NCBI GenBank assembly: GCA_949126835.1
Contig: OX421494.1
Span: forward strand, 25,256,185-25,320,184
Direction of reading: 5' to 3'
Source of the DNA: Anisus vortex
Taxonomy: Eukaryota; Mollusca; Gastropoda; Planorbidae
Length of the DNA: 64,000 nucleotides
Position 1 is the stretch's first letter. Each line of letters begins with the position of its first letter. Positions 33,880 through 49,099 of the stretch are shown piece after piece. The translations under genes and the position numbers were made by a program. The notes under the pieces were generated by a model, which was not told where the DNA came from, searched no databases, and was given only the letters and a program-made list of their open reading frames with translations.

Positions 33880-36094
33880 ACAGTGTATTCCCCTCCCAAT
33901 GGACAGAGAAGCCCTTTGTATCACTGGCGCATCCAAAAGACAGCTTCTTGTTATATCTCATTCTTGAAACTTTTCTTTCAATGGGCTTTTGCTATTACTC
34001 TATTCATGTTATGTTAATAGTTATTATCAGTGATGAATAAGACACAATGTGAAGACATATATGGGCTTTTTTTCAGTGACAGTTAATGACAAAGTAAAAG
34101 TTTATTCTTATAGCCATCTGTGTTGAATGTTAAAGTGTATCAGCAAATCTTTGATTATATTAATTATTATATTTCATTCATTAGACTCTATTAATTAATT
34201 CATTATACATTCTCCATGGTTGTTTGTTTTATGTTATCAGCTTGTAAGAATCTGGTGCACTGCTTTGTTTTGTCATGTGATAAGAAAAGAGTTTAGAATA
34301 GAAATCTGTCTGATGATGAATGTTAGATTCAATACAAACATTGCTTTAGGGATGATTGTATAGTTGTCTCCATAATATAATTCCATCTTTGTACATATTT
34401 TTTGTATTTGATTGCAAAAGTTTTATTTTCCCATCAAACATGTTCATAAATACATTGAGTTTTATGATAGTAATTTGAGCCAATAGTTTGTTCCTTTCTT
34501 CTCTTTAAAGTTGAATTAAGCAATCTAATTATATTAGTTGCATAGATATTTTTCTTATAAATATATACAATTTTATAGTATATGTTACAGACACTCCCTT
34601 ATACAAAAGATCATTGCAGACTATTGTTATTTAAGGCCCAGGTCTTCTGTCTTCTGCTTAAGTGTGTGGGTCACAAGAAATAATACACTGAAACCACTTG
34701 ATGAACGTTTAAAAGAGAATTTAAAGCAAACTTATTTACAATAATTACATTTATGTGCACATGTCAATAATAAGTAGCTTCTTTAAACACTGCAAAACAA
34801 CAATTACACCTTGGTATGCCTTGTGTATATTTGCGCCAAAGTCCAAAGGTCGTACCTCAAAACTGATATTTTTAAAATCGCTATTATAGGGTCAAAATGC
34901 AATGAAATTGTTAAAACTTGGACTTAGTTCACACCAAACATGGACAACGAGATAGCATGAGATAGCATTTTGACCTAGGTTGATTAAAATATGCCTCAAA
35001 ACACATTTTTGATGAGAATGCTAAGTTTTTTTGCCGGTGACTCTAAGTGACTAATTACATGCATTTTTTCTAGACTTTATTTCAATAACCTAGGAGCTTT
35101 ATATGTATCTCAAACTCATTTGGTGAATACAAGAAGCCCTTAAATAACTATTTGCCACACAGTTTGCTCAAATTGATGCAGGGATAATTTTTTTACAAGG
35201 GTGTAAAAGAAATAGTGTTGCTTAGGACAGTTGTTGTCATTTCAAGTGAGTGGAGTTTATGCTCCTAAATCCCCTCTTTTGCAACTCCTATGCTTGTAAT
35301 ACTTTTGAATATCATAAATATAGGCTATGGAGATATGTGTGTTAAATTCTTGAAGAAATCCATCAAGAATTAGTATGTTTTTTTCTGAAGTCAATTTTTT
35401 GTTGTCATTTGTCCTAAGTGACACCAAGGTGTCTATAGCAGCCATTTCTTTTGTTTCGCGTTTTTCGTCACTGTGTCTTTTCCAGTGTATAACTTATCTT
35501 TCGACTATTCAAATCGTGTGTAGGAAGGTTCTGACAATACTTAAGTGCATTTTTACACCTCTCTGTGAATATGAAATTTTTTCCCTTGAAAGACTTTTGA
35601 CTTGGGCTCATATATAGGTTTTGGTGCTGAAAGTGCAAAAATGATTTACCTCAAGTTGTCAGAATGCTAATGAACACATATTAGAGTAGACAGAGCCCAC
35701 ACTAGCCTATGTTGCGCCCCAGGGCAAAAGTTTCAGCGACACCCCCTTGCATACTGTAACTGCTTTGTTTAGTGCTATATTTAGACTATATTTGCCGCCC
35801 CTGGAAGTGTCGCCCCTTTGTGAGGGCACGGAGAGTAGGCAAACAATCTTTCACTAAATAACGCAAAATGAATTATCTATGCAAGACTTACATAAATAAT
35901 CTCTGGTCTCAAGACCGGAAAGAGTGGAAAAGCATTGTCGAGGCCTTATGTCTAACGGAGAACTTAAAGGAAATTGATTGATTAATATATATAAGTAAAT
36001 AATTGTAAATTATCAATACAATTCTAAATACACAATATTCTTTATGAAACCTATTTAAACATGGCTCTAAACATATAACACTATGCCTCGCATA
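33880..36094. other. WBP11 3' flank, no gene seen
   Basis: AT-rich sequence following the WBP11 stop (33877-33879), holding its 3' UTR. I did not find an unambiguous AATAAA to place the poly(A) site. Apart from a LINE-tail copy near 34570-34640, nothing recognisable is present; frames are short and unconvincing. Confidence 0.5.
34570..34640 (-). mobile_element. LINE/SINE 3' tail fragment (degenerate)
   Basis: TGTTACAGACACTCCCTTATA and AGATCATTGCAGACTATTG correspond, with mismatches, to the inverted tail seen at 58700-58760 and 53045-53095. Only the tail is present. Confidence 0.45.
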
Positions 36095-36305
36095 TGAGGG
36101 TAGGGTGATCTAGTGGCAATATGCTGGACGCGTACTGAAGGTCGGGTCTGGAGGATGTCTCTGGGTAAAATCAGCTCTGACGAGTACCTGAGTTTGGGAT
36201 AAGTAAGGTGGCGGGGGGCATTGCGCTGGTCATACATCCATGGCCACTGAAACACGTGAATGCTGTTTCACTTGCCATATAGAACAAAGTTACATGGTCA
36301 GATAG
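36095..36305 (+). mobile_element. tRNA-derived SINE, diverged full-length copy
   Basis: The head GGGTGATCTAGTGGCAATATG with GGTCGGGTCTGG stands in A/B-box positions. The body AGCTCTGACGAGTACCTGAG, GGCATTGCGCTGGTCATAC and GGCCACTGAAAC matches the family at 53219 and 63345. Confidence 0.7.
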
Positions 36306-37690
36306 TCCATAGTTTTAGTCTAGCCATGCATTATGATAACAGTTTTTAAGTTATGTGCTTTTAAGTTGCCAAGCCTGTGCTAAACCAATGCACGGACTAA
36401 AATAGGTAAATTTCTTTTTTTTTTAATTAGTGAAGTTTTAAAAATGTTTTTCTTAATTTATTTAATAAAAAAAAAGTCAACAACACTGCCTTATTCTAGA
36501 TTCTACTAAATTATAGGCGATGGAATTTGAAATGTTCTATAGAGGTCAGGATGACCAATCGTTAAGCTTAAATTTAAGCTAAGGCTCATACTCATAATAT
36601 CTTTGAGTTTATTCAAAATATAGCATTCTATTTAACATATATCATATCATAGTGTAGGATTTGTGTCCGGTTTTCTGTCTTCGTCTAACTAAATCAAATG
36701 AGTTCTAACTTAGTAATGTACATTTACAGATGTCTAGTTAATCTAATGTGGGACTACACTCTAGAACAGGAAGATCTGAAATCCTACATACTACGATCTG
36801 TGCAATAACCATGTATTATCAAAGCGCTTAGTTGCTATAATTTAATACGTAAGTTTCTATAAATATATAGGCTATTTAGGCTATATATTGCCTAGGCCTA
36901 CAATTTTATTCTGCAGTCTTTTGATATTTGTAATCGATAGTAAAAGAAAAACGGCACTAGAGTTTGGATCTTTATCTGTGAATCTATTGATAAAGGCATG
37001 TATTGAAAAATTCTTAAAGACATAGCAAAGCTATTGAAGGTTTGTCGATAATCGATTTTGTCTGCGGCAATGATTGTTTAAAAAAACACTATTGGGTCAG
37101 AACGGAAAGACAAATTGTTGATATTTCCACTGAATAAAATGTTAAATTTAAACGGGAATGTGAAAGTCCATTAAAATTGTTTGCACAAAAGCATGGTTGA
37201 TAACCAGCTTTAATTCTCTTGTCATAACATTATGCTAACATCTTTTGTTTTTCCACCACGACACGTAGCCTAAATACTCCGTGGTCCATATATCTTGGCG
37301 ATAAACAAAGAAACCTGCGGTTATCATGCCTAGGTCCTCTGGTCAGTTTGGCGGGGATGGTAAAGCTCAAGCCAAGTTGCAGCTTAAAATGATTTTTGAT
37401 CGTGAACTCATAAAAGTGTTTACTTTTTAGTTTAGGCTACATTTGTTTGTATTTTTTTCGGATCTCCAGTGTGCCTTTTTATATACTTATAGGCATGTAT
37501 CCCCCACCCCCTTTCTAAACACGTGGGTGGAACGTGATTTCTTTTTTACATAAATAATAAGACAACGGAACAATGAATAGTTAAAAGGAAAGATACGGGT
37601 ATTTCTTGATCTTCGTTTTATAGTGGAGGGGAGGCACATTAGAGAAATAGCCTACGCTATCAACCGAGGGTTGTTATGAATATATATATA

Positions 37691-37952
37691 CAGGGGCAAA
37701 GTCCCCCCCCTCCCTGGAATTTTAAAAAAATATTTTTTTCAACTGATTTTTTTTTTAAATATGCACTAAATTCGCTAAAAATTATGTAAATTTTTGTCAC
37801 GCGAAAGTTCAGCCCCCCCCCCTGGTATTTGGTAAATATTTGTCACGCGAAAGTTCAGCCCCCCCCCCCCCCTGGTATTTGGTAAATATTTGTCACGCAA
37901 AAGTTCACCCCCCCCCCCCCCCCCCTGGAAAAAATTTCTGGCTTCGCCCCTG
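37691..37952. mobile_element. hAT-like MITE with internal poly-C tandem repeats
   Basis: The ends are inverted: CAGGGGCAAAG at 37691 and CTTCGCCCCTG ending at 37952. The 8-bp flanks TATATATA / TATGTATA are a plausible target duplication, though they lie in a TA-rich tract. The interior has three copies of a roughly 54-base unit (TTTGTCACGCGAAAGTTCA plus a long C run plus TGGTATTTGG). C runs reach about 19 bases. CAGGG ends with 8-bp duplications are typical of hAT elements. Confidence 0.65.
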
Positions 37953-40900
37953 TATGTATATATATATATAATCTAACTTTTCAAGTGGGTCTCGCTTTAG
38001 TGTGTAAAGGGGGTGGGGGCATTTTCATGATAGCTTTTAAAATAGCTAATAATATTTAAAAAAAAATCGTTGTCGCAGACGGTCTCTCCACTTCAACAAT
38101 GTCACTTGCATATATAAATTGGTGATACTAATAACCAATAAAACCCCAAACTATTTATAATAAAGAGAAACTTATTGGATACAAACAAAATTCTAGTAGC
38201 AATCATTGTAAAACCATACATATTTTATTGGTACAAAAAAGTCATACAAATCCAAACTGAGAAAAATAACATAGGGCCTAAACACAAGCTCACACTTGTT
38301 TAAAAAAAAACGAATGTAATTCAGCCATTTGGTTTGAAATTGTTCTAAGCACACAATACAAATCAAATAGTAATAAAAACAACAACACACGCATTCACTA
38401 TTACTGATCTATTATTGATCGAAATCAACAAACGCAAATATTGTATATGGGCACACACGCACAACCACACCAAAGAGAAAAGTGATTTAGAGCTAAAATT
38501 CCATATGTGAGCAAATGATATAAATAGAATGTACTGGATCGTGGAACAGATACAGAAACGCATACAGTCTATACATAATACTGATGAATAAGTTATTTCT
38601 ATATACATATAGAAATGTGTGCAATAATAACGGATGTAATTCTAAATAATAGGTTTTAGACAGAGATAGATAGACCTGCCAGGAAATACACATTTTATCA
38701 TAGAATTCTATTCACATTTTTCTTTTTTTTATATATGCAAAAGGTTCACAAAGTTTTCTAACAAATTCAAAGTGTTATTTTTTAAAAAAAATTGTAACAA
38801 ATACTTTATTGATGAAATGTATCAATGAGATGATGTGTTCTATTAAAATTTGAAATGAATCATGATCTGTTGTTTACAACGTCCACTGAAGCAATGGTAT
38901 GATATTTTTTTTACTTAAAATGAAAGTATGAAAGTTAAGTTCAAACACTAAACCAAGCACGCTATGGTATTGAAAATAAATATGCTGCAGATCTGTGTTC
39001 AACATGTCCATTAATTAAAAGAAATGTGTTTGTACTAACATCAAACGCTCACATTCAAGGAAAATAAATATGCTGCACATTATCGTGTTGACATAACGTA
39101 ATCAATATAGGCTACAGGTCTGAAAGTTCTTAGAATTTATTGTACTCGTATTTATTTTTTTATAATTACAAATTAATGCATTAGCATTAGATCATTATGT
39201 TCAACGTGCACAAAAACATAGATTAATTCTTGAGCAAGTGCACGGTAATATTTTTATTTGTGTGTATAGTTTCAAGCTAATCATCTACGTTGTATAATAA
39301 ATATCCTAATTTTGTAATATTGCTTTTATAGACAGGGCGAGTAGAAACTCATATTATTTAAAATAATTAAAATAAAAGTTGGTGGAAAAAGTGTTTATCA
39401 TTCAATAGTTTATCAGTAAATATAAGTGATGTGGTTGAAAAAAAGAAAGAAAAAAGAACCAATACACGAAATAGGGCGCAAGTGCGCATGTCTAATTATT
39501 GTGTGCGTCAATCCTTCTGATGTCACTGAATTAATTATTGGCTACATTCGATTCAACCGAATTCTTTTCCTTGAAAGAAAAAAAAAGAGATCTTCCAATG
39601 CTTCGATCTGTATTACATATCGATCAATGCTATTGTTCAATAATGCTGACCTTTCATCACATTCTCTGACGCTTATAACATCAACAACTCTAATGCGGTC
39701 TATCTGCACATAAAATAAACAATGCTCTGACCCGACCGGTTAGGTTACCTAAATGGCGCTGGGCTTATAGGGGAGAGGGAGGGTCATTCCGTAAGCCGCA
39801 GAAATTAAACAAACCCCTATTATTTCTAATACATTTTCTTTTTTTTTCTTATAATATGAGTTCAATGTTTGTGTTGTACGTCAATACTGTTGATCCAAAC
39901 AATTTTCTTAGCCTAATTGCATAGTATAATAGACTTTTAATATTGCATACTTTTTTATTTTACACTTTGCACGAATAGGCCTATTGCTGAAATGTAATAA
40001 CCTTTATTTCAACAACTTTAATTAAGAAAACTTAATGGGTGGAGGGATAACGCTATAGCTATTTATTACCTCTTCCCCCTCCCTCCCTTCCCCACTACCA
40101 ACTATTTCTTTGGACGGAATGTACAAATAAATATGAAAATCTGGACATATTGATCTTTAAAAAAAAGGATGAAACGTTTGTTAAATGTTAAATAAATAAA
40201 AGGTTTATATAATATCTTTGTATCACATTTCAACGAGGCATGACAATATTGTTCAACCAATCTACCAAAAACTCATTTTAAAACTTAGCTAAATATCCAC
40301 AGCAAAACCAAAAAAAACAAAAAAAAAACAAGTTTGATAAAAAAAAAGGTTACAATTTTGTTGGAGAAAGTGTCTATAAATACAATGGAACCATAATTTC
40401 AGACTTTATTTACAATATGAAAAAAAGTGCTCTCTAGACGCGCTTTTATTATATCTAGGTTTAAACAAGTTCAAACAATACATGTAATATAGATGCTAAG
40501 AATCAACATGGCAAATATCAGAAAGCACGATTGGTTAATATTTAGACATTATATAATTTAATAATATATTATAATGCTTGCTATTGAATTAAACTGTTGA
40601 TATTTTTAATTGTGCATCATGCACTGTTTTTTTCCTCGAAAGTTGTGTTAGTAATGTTATTGTGCTCAATTTAATTATTTTTTTTATGTATAACAATGTG
40701 AAGTGTGCAATAATGTTTTTAACCTGCAAACTCCGCACAATAAATAAATATCCAACGTAAATTTTTATCAATACAAAAGTTTACTTCTACAATATTATAA
40801 TGGGTTAAAAATAAAAGTGTAGCCTACGCTTACATGTGGCCTTTGTTTTGTACATAAAGGGCAAACAACTGTATTAATTAATTGTTCTTGCACTTCAGGT

Positions 40901-42460
40901 AAATCATTTTACATAAGAAAATATAAAAATATAAATATTGTTTATTTTATCAATACACGTCTACAACTATGAGAAGTAAAAAATCGTATGTTACAAAAAT
41001 CACAGATGCGATGGATCTTTTGGTTTATGACTAGACTTGGAAAAACTATGTATATATATAATTACAAATTAAAACTAGCTAAGTTTATTCAATAGGCCTA
41101 CCTTAGTGGCTTCTAGTATTCAATGGATCAAGTTGCAAACAAAACTATTAACACTTTCATCATACAGTCTAAAGTTTCTATTACAACATTTTTGTTCTCT
41201 ACATTTTCAGCTTTTATGAATCCATCTATTCTGTACATTCAGGCTTCCGAGCAATAATAAATTCCAATATTTTTTTTAGAAGAAAAGAAACGAGCTCTAC
41301 CCGGCAATTATTTTGTTAATAGAAACAACACCTCTAGGCTCAAATATCTTATAATGTTAATAGTCTATAATATTGTCTCTATATCATTTAGTGGAAACAG
41401 CACTTATAATTTAGAACTGGGTTATTTGAAAATATAGTAGGTATGTAGGCCTAGATCTTTTAGGTTTCTTAAACTAATGTGAAGACATTTTAGAATAAAA
41501 AGTAAATTTCTGAAACATTAACTAGTGTTTGGGCTACTCAGGAGGTATATTATATTGTAGGCTAATTTTAAAACGTGAATGTTACTATTATTCCTTCAGC
41601 TGTATTGTTTAGAGTCTAGAGTAATAAAGCAAATGAATACCCCTAAATCATGGGTCATGGGTTTAACAGCTTGGACCGCCGAGTAATTAGATTAATGATA
41701 TTTCTTTATACATATCGAATAGGGGTTATAATATTATTGTAACAAGAATGCCACACTCTATTACAAGTTCACGAAACACTATTCACATTTTATCAACTAT
41801 ACTACATATGATATTAGGGATAGAATGAAGACCTCACCGAATAGTTCTGTTGACCACACTATATGTTCAGGTCTACTAATACTGATATACAACGTTGTGC
41901 AGATAGCATTTCACATAAACATTTTTAAAAGGAACATTTTTTTTTAGATTTCTGTTGTAATCAGTTGTTTTACACACAGGCACTGATACAAGCTGGTAAT
42001 TCAAATAAAACAAAACAATAATGTAATAAAATATTTCTTATACACAAAAGAGAATAGGATTTTTAAATACAGAAATTACTCAGCAATTTCAAACGCTAAA
42101 AGAAATGCACACGTGGAAAAATTACAATTAAAAAAAAAGACAAACCAAACTATTTTAATTTAAAAAGTTAACAAATAAAATACAAATACAGCGTGCAAAT
42201 TCTGAAAAATGTCCTACTTTTGCTGTTTCTTCAATTTTATCACATTTTCGTTCATTTTGTAAGGACCAAGAACAGCATACTAAGATTGTATTCTGAATGA
42301 GCACTAAATTAAATGTGACAACAAATATATATTCTTATCAAACTCAATAGTCCAATGAAAACTGCACACACCAAGATTGGATTGTCTAAATATGGCAAAG
42401 TCTGAGCTTTTCTAAAAAGAAAGCATTTATAATCTCATTAATTAAAAGAACCACACACGA
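37953..42460. other. AT-rich FOXJ1 downstream region, no gene seen
   Basis: This 4.5-kb stretch lies 3' of FOXJ1 (minus strand) and presumably includes its 3' UTR near 42 kb. It contains many homopolymer A/T runs and no recognisable repeat family, domain or splice-bounded frame. Confidence 0.5.
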
Positions 42461-44675
<2,215 letters not shown>

Positions 44676-46033
44676 TTTGGGGCGCGACACTACGGCCGGC
44701 GCCTCCTGCACGTAGATGACCGGGTACTTCAGTTTCGTAGTCTTGTCTTGAAGATGGAATTTGTCACGTGTTACAAATACAGCAGCTACGCAGACGACTC
44801 ACTGTAAGTCAGCTGACGGTCATGGATTTTGTTTTTCTGAAATAGAAATACGTTCAACAAAATATAAAATGCGCTGTCCATAACATTAAGAAAGAGAACA
44901 ATTTTATTTTTAAGACCGGAATAAACTGTCTTCGGCACTTGTCCCTTTTTTTTTTTCTTCGAAATAGAACCCGTTTCATATCAATGTAGTCGCAACGATT
45001 AATGAATTATGCAAAGTCGCTACTTTCTTTTCCATGACACATGATAGGATTGTAGGACCCATGAAGTTCCGCAACTGATGTAAGGCATCTAATAGAGCTG
45101 GGTGAAGTTATTGAAACAATCCTAGCGTATTTACCATCAAGATCTTTGAGACCATGGAACACCGAGTCTTTCTTCCCCAAATACATCACCACAGTATCCT
45201 AAATATGAAGATTAATACGTAGAAGGCTTTTCTGTGGGTCAATTCCAGTCTTGCATTTTGTTAAGCTTTTTAATATTTATGAAGTTGTTGGTTTTCTTAC
45301 GTTGTTCAATCAACCCATTTCACGTCGGTATGCCACTAGGACAGTGAGATAATTTATTTATAATTGCATACGAAATGACAAACTGTTTTTTTTTTAAATA
45401 TAAATCTCTGTTTTTCTATGTAATTTATTAGATTATTATCTTGTATTTGTAGTTTACTTTTTTTTAAAAGTTCAAGCAAATACATTTCATTGAGCTCAAA
45501 ACTTTTAGAAATACCTTGATAATTTCCCCTTGATAATTTGGTGTCAAATTAGTTTTTATCCTTTATTTTCTCCTTTTTTTTTATCATTAAATCATTATAC
45601 ATTGCTTTTTTTTCCTTCTGTCAACCAATTGAGATAAGCAATATATATCACGTAATAAATATGTAGGCCCTACAATATAGGCCTACGTTTAATCTAAATA
45701 TAAACTGATAACATAGTTTCCTGGTTCGTGACGAAAGGGAAGTAATTATGTAAGTTTCTTCCCGCTTCGTAGGCCTACTTCCGTTATTCGACTCTCCATG
45801 TAATACGTTATCACTGTGGCGAGATGGAGTTCCTACAGGGAATTCCCTATACGTGTTGCGACCAGTATTAGAGCGTTTCTTTACTATCGCGACCTACGTA
45901 ATATAGAAGGTCAAAACGCATTCTGGGGAATTACCCCCCATAAAGGTCACACACTTAAAACAAATATTTTTTATTGATCTCCTGTAGTTAAAATCAATAT
46001 TTCCATATTTTACAGAAATCATAGGAGTAAGAT
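44676..46033. other. FOXJ1 upstream region
   Basis: Expected to carry the FOXJ1 promoter and leader. I see no strong TATA box placement and no additional coding exon; 45730-45900 is moderately GC-richer than its surroundings. Confidence 0.4.
44809..44823 (-). promoter_or_regulatory. Possible short upstream ORF in the FOXJ1 leader
   Basis: Upstream of the FOXJ1 start, minus-strand ATG ACC GTC AGC TGA forms a four-codon uORF. A splice-acceptor-like CTATTTCAG precedes it (exon would start at 44836), suggesting a 5' UTR exon. Whether this is in the mature mRNA is unknown. Confidence 0.25.
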
Positions 46034-46238
46034 GTATACATAGAGTGAATAGAGTCGAGAACTACTGGTATACATTGAGTGAATAGAGTCTAGAACTACT
46101 GTTATACATAGAGTGAATAGAGTCTAGAACTACTGTTATACATAGAGTGAATAGAGTCTAGAACTACTGTTATACATAGAGTGAATAGAGTCTAGAACTA
46201 CTGTTATACATAGAGTGAATAGAGTCTAGAACTACTGT
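46034..46238. repeat. 34-bp tandem array, six copies
   Basis: Units start at 46034 and every 34 bases thereafter: TTATACATAGAGTGAATAGA then GTCTAGAACTACTG. The first two copies are diverged by one or two bases; the last four are almost identical. Confidence 0.93.
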
Positions 46239-46489
46239 TATATTTAAGTACATTACTTGTGGTGTATAAAATGACTTGTTAGATAAAGTAAGTATGAAAT
46301 TAAAAACAATGCTATACCTACAAAATCCTAAAGTTGTAGTAAGGCCTTGTCTTTAAATAGGTCATGTTATCTATCAGAAAGGGGTTGCGGTTTTGACGCA
46401 ATGTTAAGAATTTCGGTTCATAGTACAAAAAGTTATATGTTTGTTACTAAAACTCGGATCGTTAATCTCTTTTGTTCCATTATTTAGGG

Positions 46490-46708
46490 CAGGGGTGTGC
46501 AACATTTTCTAATGTTGGGCCACATTGGAACTTTGGAAAGACTAAGAGGGCCAGTTACCATAGAAAAATGTAATCTCATGATAACTAGAGTTAAGTAAAT
46601 TGTAAATACATTTGGACATAAATAAAAACAGACACTATTAACTGGGGCCACACCAACTGGTCTGGCGGGCCGGATTGTGGCCCGCGGGCCGCCTGTTGCA
46701 CACCCCTG
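46490..46708. mobile_element. hAT-like MITE, 219 bp, with TIRs and 8-bp target duplication
   Basis: Inverted ends CAGGGGTGTGCAAC (46490) and GTTGCACACCCCTG (ending 46708). The flanks ATTTAGGG (46482-46489) and ATTTAGGC (46709-46716) match at 7 of 8 positions. Internal GGGCCACATTGG and GGCCCGCGGGCCGC are like those of small non-autonomous hAT elements. No coding capacity. Confidence 0.88.
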
Positions 46709-46716
46709 ATTTAGGC

Positions 46717-48110
46717 TGATCCTTTCTACTTTCCCGGCGTGCCCGGTCTTGCAACGAGCATGTTAGGACCAATGGGAGATCTTAGCACGAGCCTCCTACC
46801 GCAGGATCAGAAGCATTGGGTGGGTCGTGGGCATGATTTTATCCTCACGTTACTGACACAAGATATTCTTCTTTGGTGGCAGTTAAACTCAGAGATCACC
46901 TGTCATAAGTATCACTCAAATCACATCTAAAAGCACCGAACCAAGGAAATTCCCAACTCGCCACTGGCACAAACTGCACGCTATAGAAAAGCGTTTCCTG
47001 GTCGCCGAGTCGCGATCCTGTACCGGGCAACGGTATCAAAATTACCGGGACGAAAAATGAAGTAAAATGTTGATGGCAACTCATATTTTATTTCATACAT
47101 ATAGACTAGTAAAGGAGATTAAACGTTAATGGGTCGCGAGAAAAAAAAGAAAAGTTTGCGAAACACTACTATAGTGTATAGTTTTTTTCGCCAGTAATGA
47201 AAATTTCAGATAACGGGTCTCACGCACTGACTAATATACTATTTACAGTTAAGGACATTATCGTTGTGTTTGATTGTGTGTGTGTGTGTTTAGCCACATT
47301 TGTTTCTAAACTATATAACTTCTCTTAACCTTACATAGTGCCACGGCCGTTGAGAGAGAAAAAAATGTGCTGGAATGAGACCTTATCTGGGCCCTCCTTT
47401 CCAACACCTGATGAAAACCAAATTTAAAGAAGCCCCGGCGCCACAAGAGAGTTTATGCTTTTTGGGGGCATTTCCTATCAGCTTCAATAAAAAAAAAATA
47501 CATGCGTAATACCCCTTTCATTTATGAATTTTAATATTCTTGGGTACCCTAAACTCTTATGGGCCCCGTTGCGGCGCACCGGCTGTAGCCCCTTCTTGTG
47601 GGGCCTGTATAGTGCTAATGTGTATAACTATATAGTATTATATATTATTATTGTAGTTCTTTTATCACTCAATAGTTTGTTAGTATATGAAGACATTTTA
47701 AAAAAAATGAAATAATAAAATAATATTTTTAAATTGTCTACTGATTATATATGAATCTATATTTGGTACCAATTTTTTTAGACTTTTATTCAAAAGAATA
47801 TAGTCTAAGTAGACTAAGTTGTTCCAGCTATACAAGTTGACTGCGTAGGCCTAAATAGTAAATATAGGCTATGTAGGCTAAGTTGTTCTAATTAGACATG
47901 TCTACGTGAATGTAGGCTAAGCTATGTAGGTTAGGTTGTTCTTCATATATCTATTGCCTACATGAGAAATTTGAATTAAATTAATAAAAATCAATACCGC
48001 TTTAGAATAAAAAGGTAAGTGTGTGTATCGATAAACTGAAGAGCACACGTATTTAGGGGGAAGTCGAATGCTTGATTACGCTGTTCAATCAAGTGGCGCG
48101 CTAACGGCCG
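46717..48110. other. Intergenic DNA, no gene seen
   Basis: Mixed-composition sequence. 47380-47600 is GC-richer (GGGCCC/GGCGCC words) and may be another decayed mobile element, but no ends were found. 47800-47960 has repeated TAGGCTAAGTTGTTC phrases. Confidence 0.4.
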
Positions 48111-48132
48111 GCGAATATGTTGTTTTTTCTCC

Positions 48133-48152
48133 CCGGAAGTGTGCTGACGTCA
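48133..48152. promoter_or_regulatory. Promoter-like ETS plus CRE motif pair
   Basis: CCGGAAGTG (48133-48141, ETS consensus) is followed by a full palindromic TGACGTCA (48145-48152, CREB/ATF consensus), in a locally GC-rich setting. GTTGCTAAC (48167-48175) nearby resembles an RFX half site. Such pairs are typical of TATA-less animal promoters. It could serve an unresolved plus-strand transcript or act as a distal element of FOXJ1, 3.5 kb away. Confidence 0.4.
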
Positions 48153-48377
48153 TTGTTTAGCAGGGGTTGCTAACTAGCCGATAAACTACTTTTCATGTCA
48201 ATGGGTAAGTGGGGTGGAGGAGGGTGTTATTGTGCCAGCACAATTGGCTTGTGGAGCGGCAGGTCATGACATTTAAGACTCGTGTGTGGGGTTGGGGGTG
48301 GAGGTAAAATTTATCACGAATTGCAGTGTTTGAAAAGGCGGTTTTTGTTACTTCAACACATTGACTGACTTTATCAG

Positions 48378-48463
48378 CGGCTCCACTGAGGTCACCCACG
48401 AGGTAACAGACAATATTGTGGGCCTGTATAGACACGAGCTCAAGGAAAATTTGGTGGTGCTGG
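48378..48463 (+). CDS. Candidate small exon of an unidentified gene
   Basis: Bounded by an acceptor (GACTTTATCAG, with a branch-like CTGAC upstream) and a donor (CTGG then GTAAGC). The open frame encodes GSTEVTHEVTDNIVG and LYRHELKENLVVL. The leftover base joins in phase to a second acceptor (TTTATTTTACAG, exon from 48624) giving DIPFVTSIYLRPPIVNK and a stop soon after. I do not recognise the protein, and no first exon in the right phase was found, so this may be non-coding. Confidence 0.22.
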
Positions 48464-48699
48464 GTAAGCGGGCCCAATTAAGATTGAGTTTTGAAATAAT
48501 GGGCTTAGCGCAACTAATTATGTTCTTTATTTTACTTAATGACCATTTTGAAAAAAATTGAAACACGTAAATTGTACAAATTTATAGGTCTACTTTTGTG
48601 TATGTTTCTTCTTTATTTTACAGACATACCATTTGTGACGTCAATATATCTTAGACCTCCCATAGTTAACAAACTATCAAACTTTGTCATCGCCCCTTC

Positions 48700-49047
48700 T
48701 CCTATTTGGTCAATATAATTAATGGGCGGCCTGGAATTAAACTATGAGAATATAGCCAATGTTTCGGTAGACTACTTCGCGCAATAAATCTTAATACTCT
48801 CTTTTATTTCAAGCGCATTCTGTTACGATTGTGCCACCTGCAAGTCTAGCTTTACACCAAATTATGAAATAACTTTACCAAAATCCGCAAGATCAGGGCT
48901 AATAGTTTAAAGGGTACTGCTGGCTATGAAAAGCCTTCAAGTAAAATCACTGGATGTAATGTGCCACACAATCTCCTGAATTAAGAAATAAGGAAATTCT
49001 AATTTCAATCGCAAGTCTTGAATTCGATGACTTTTTTTGGAGTTTCA

Positions 49048-49099
<52 letters not shown>

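Noticed and set aside
45007..45192. Minus-strand frame upstream of FOXJ1 as an extra N-terminal exon
   Set aside because: No convincing donor joining it in phase to the FOXJ1 first coding exon and no similarity to FOXJ1 N termini.
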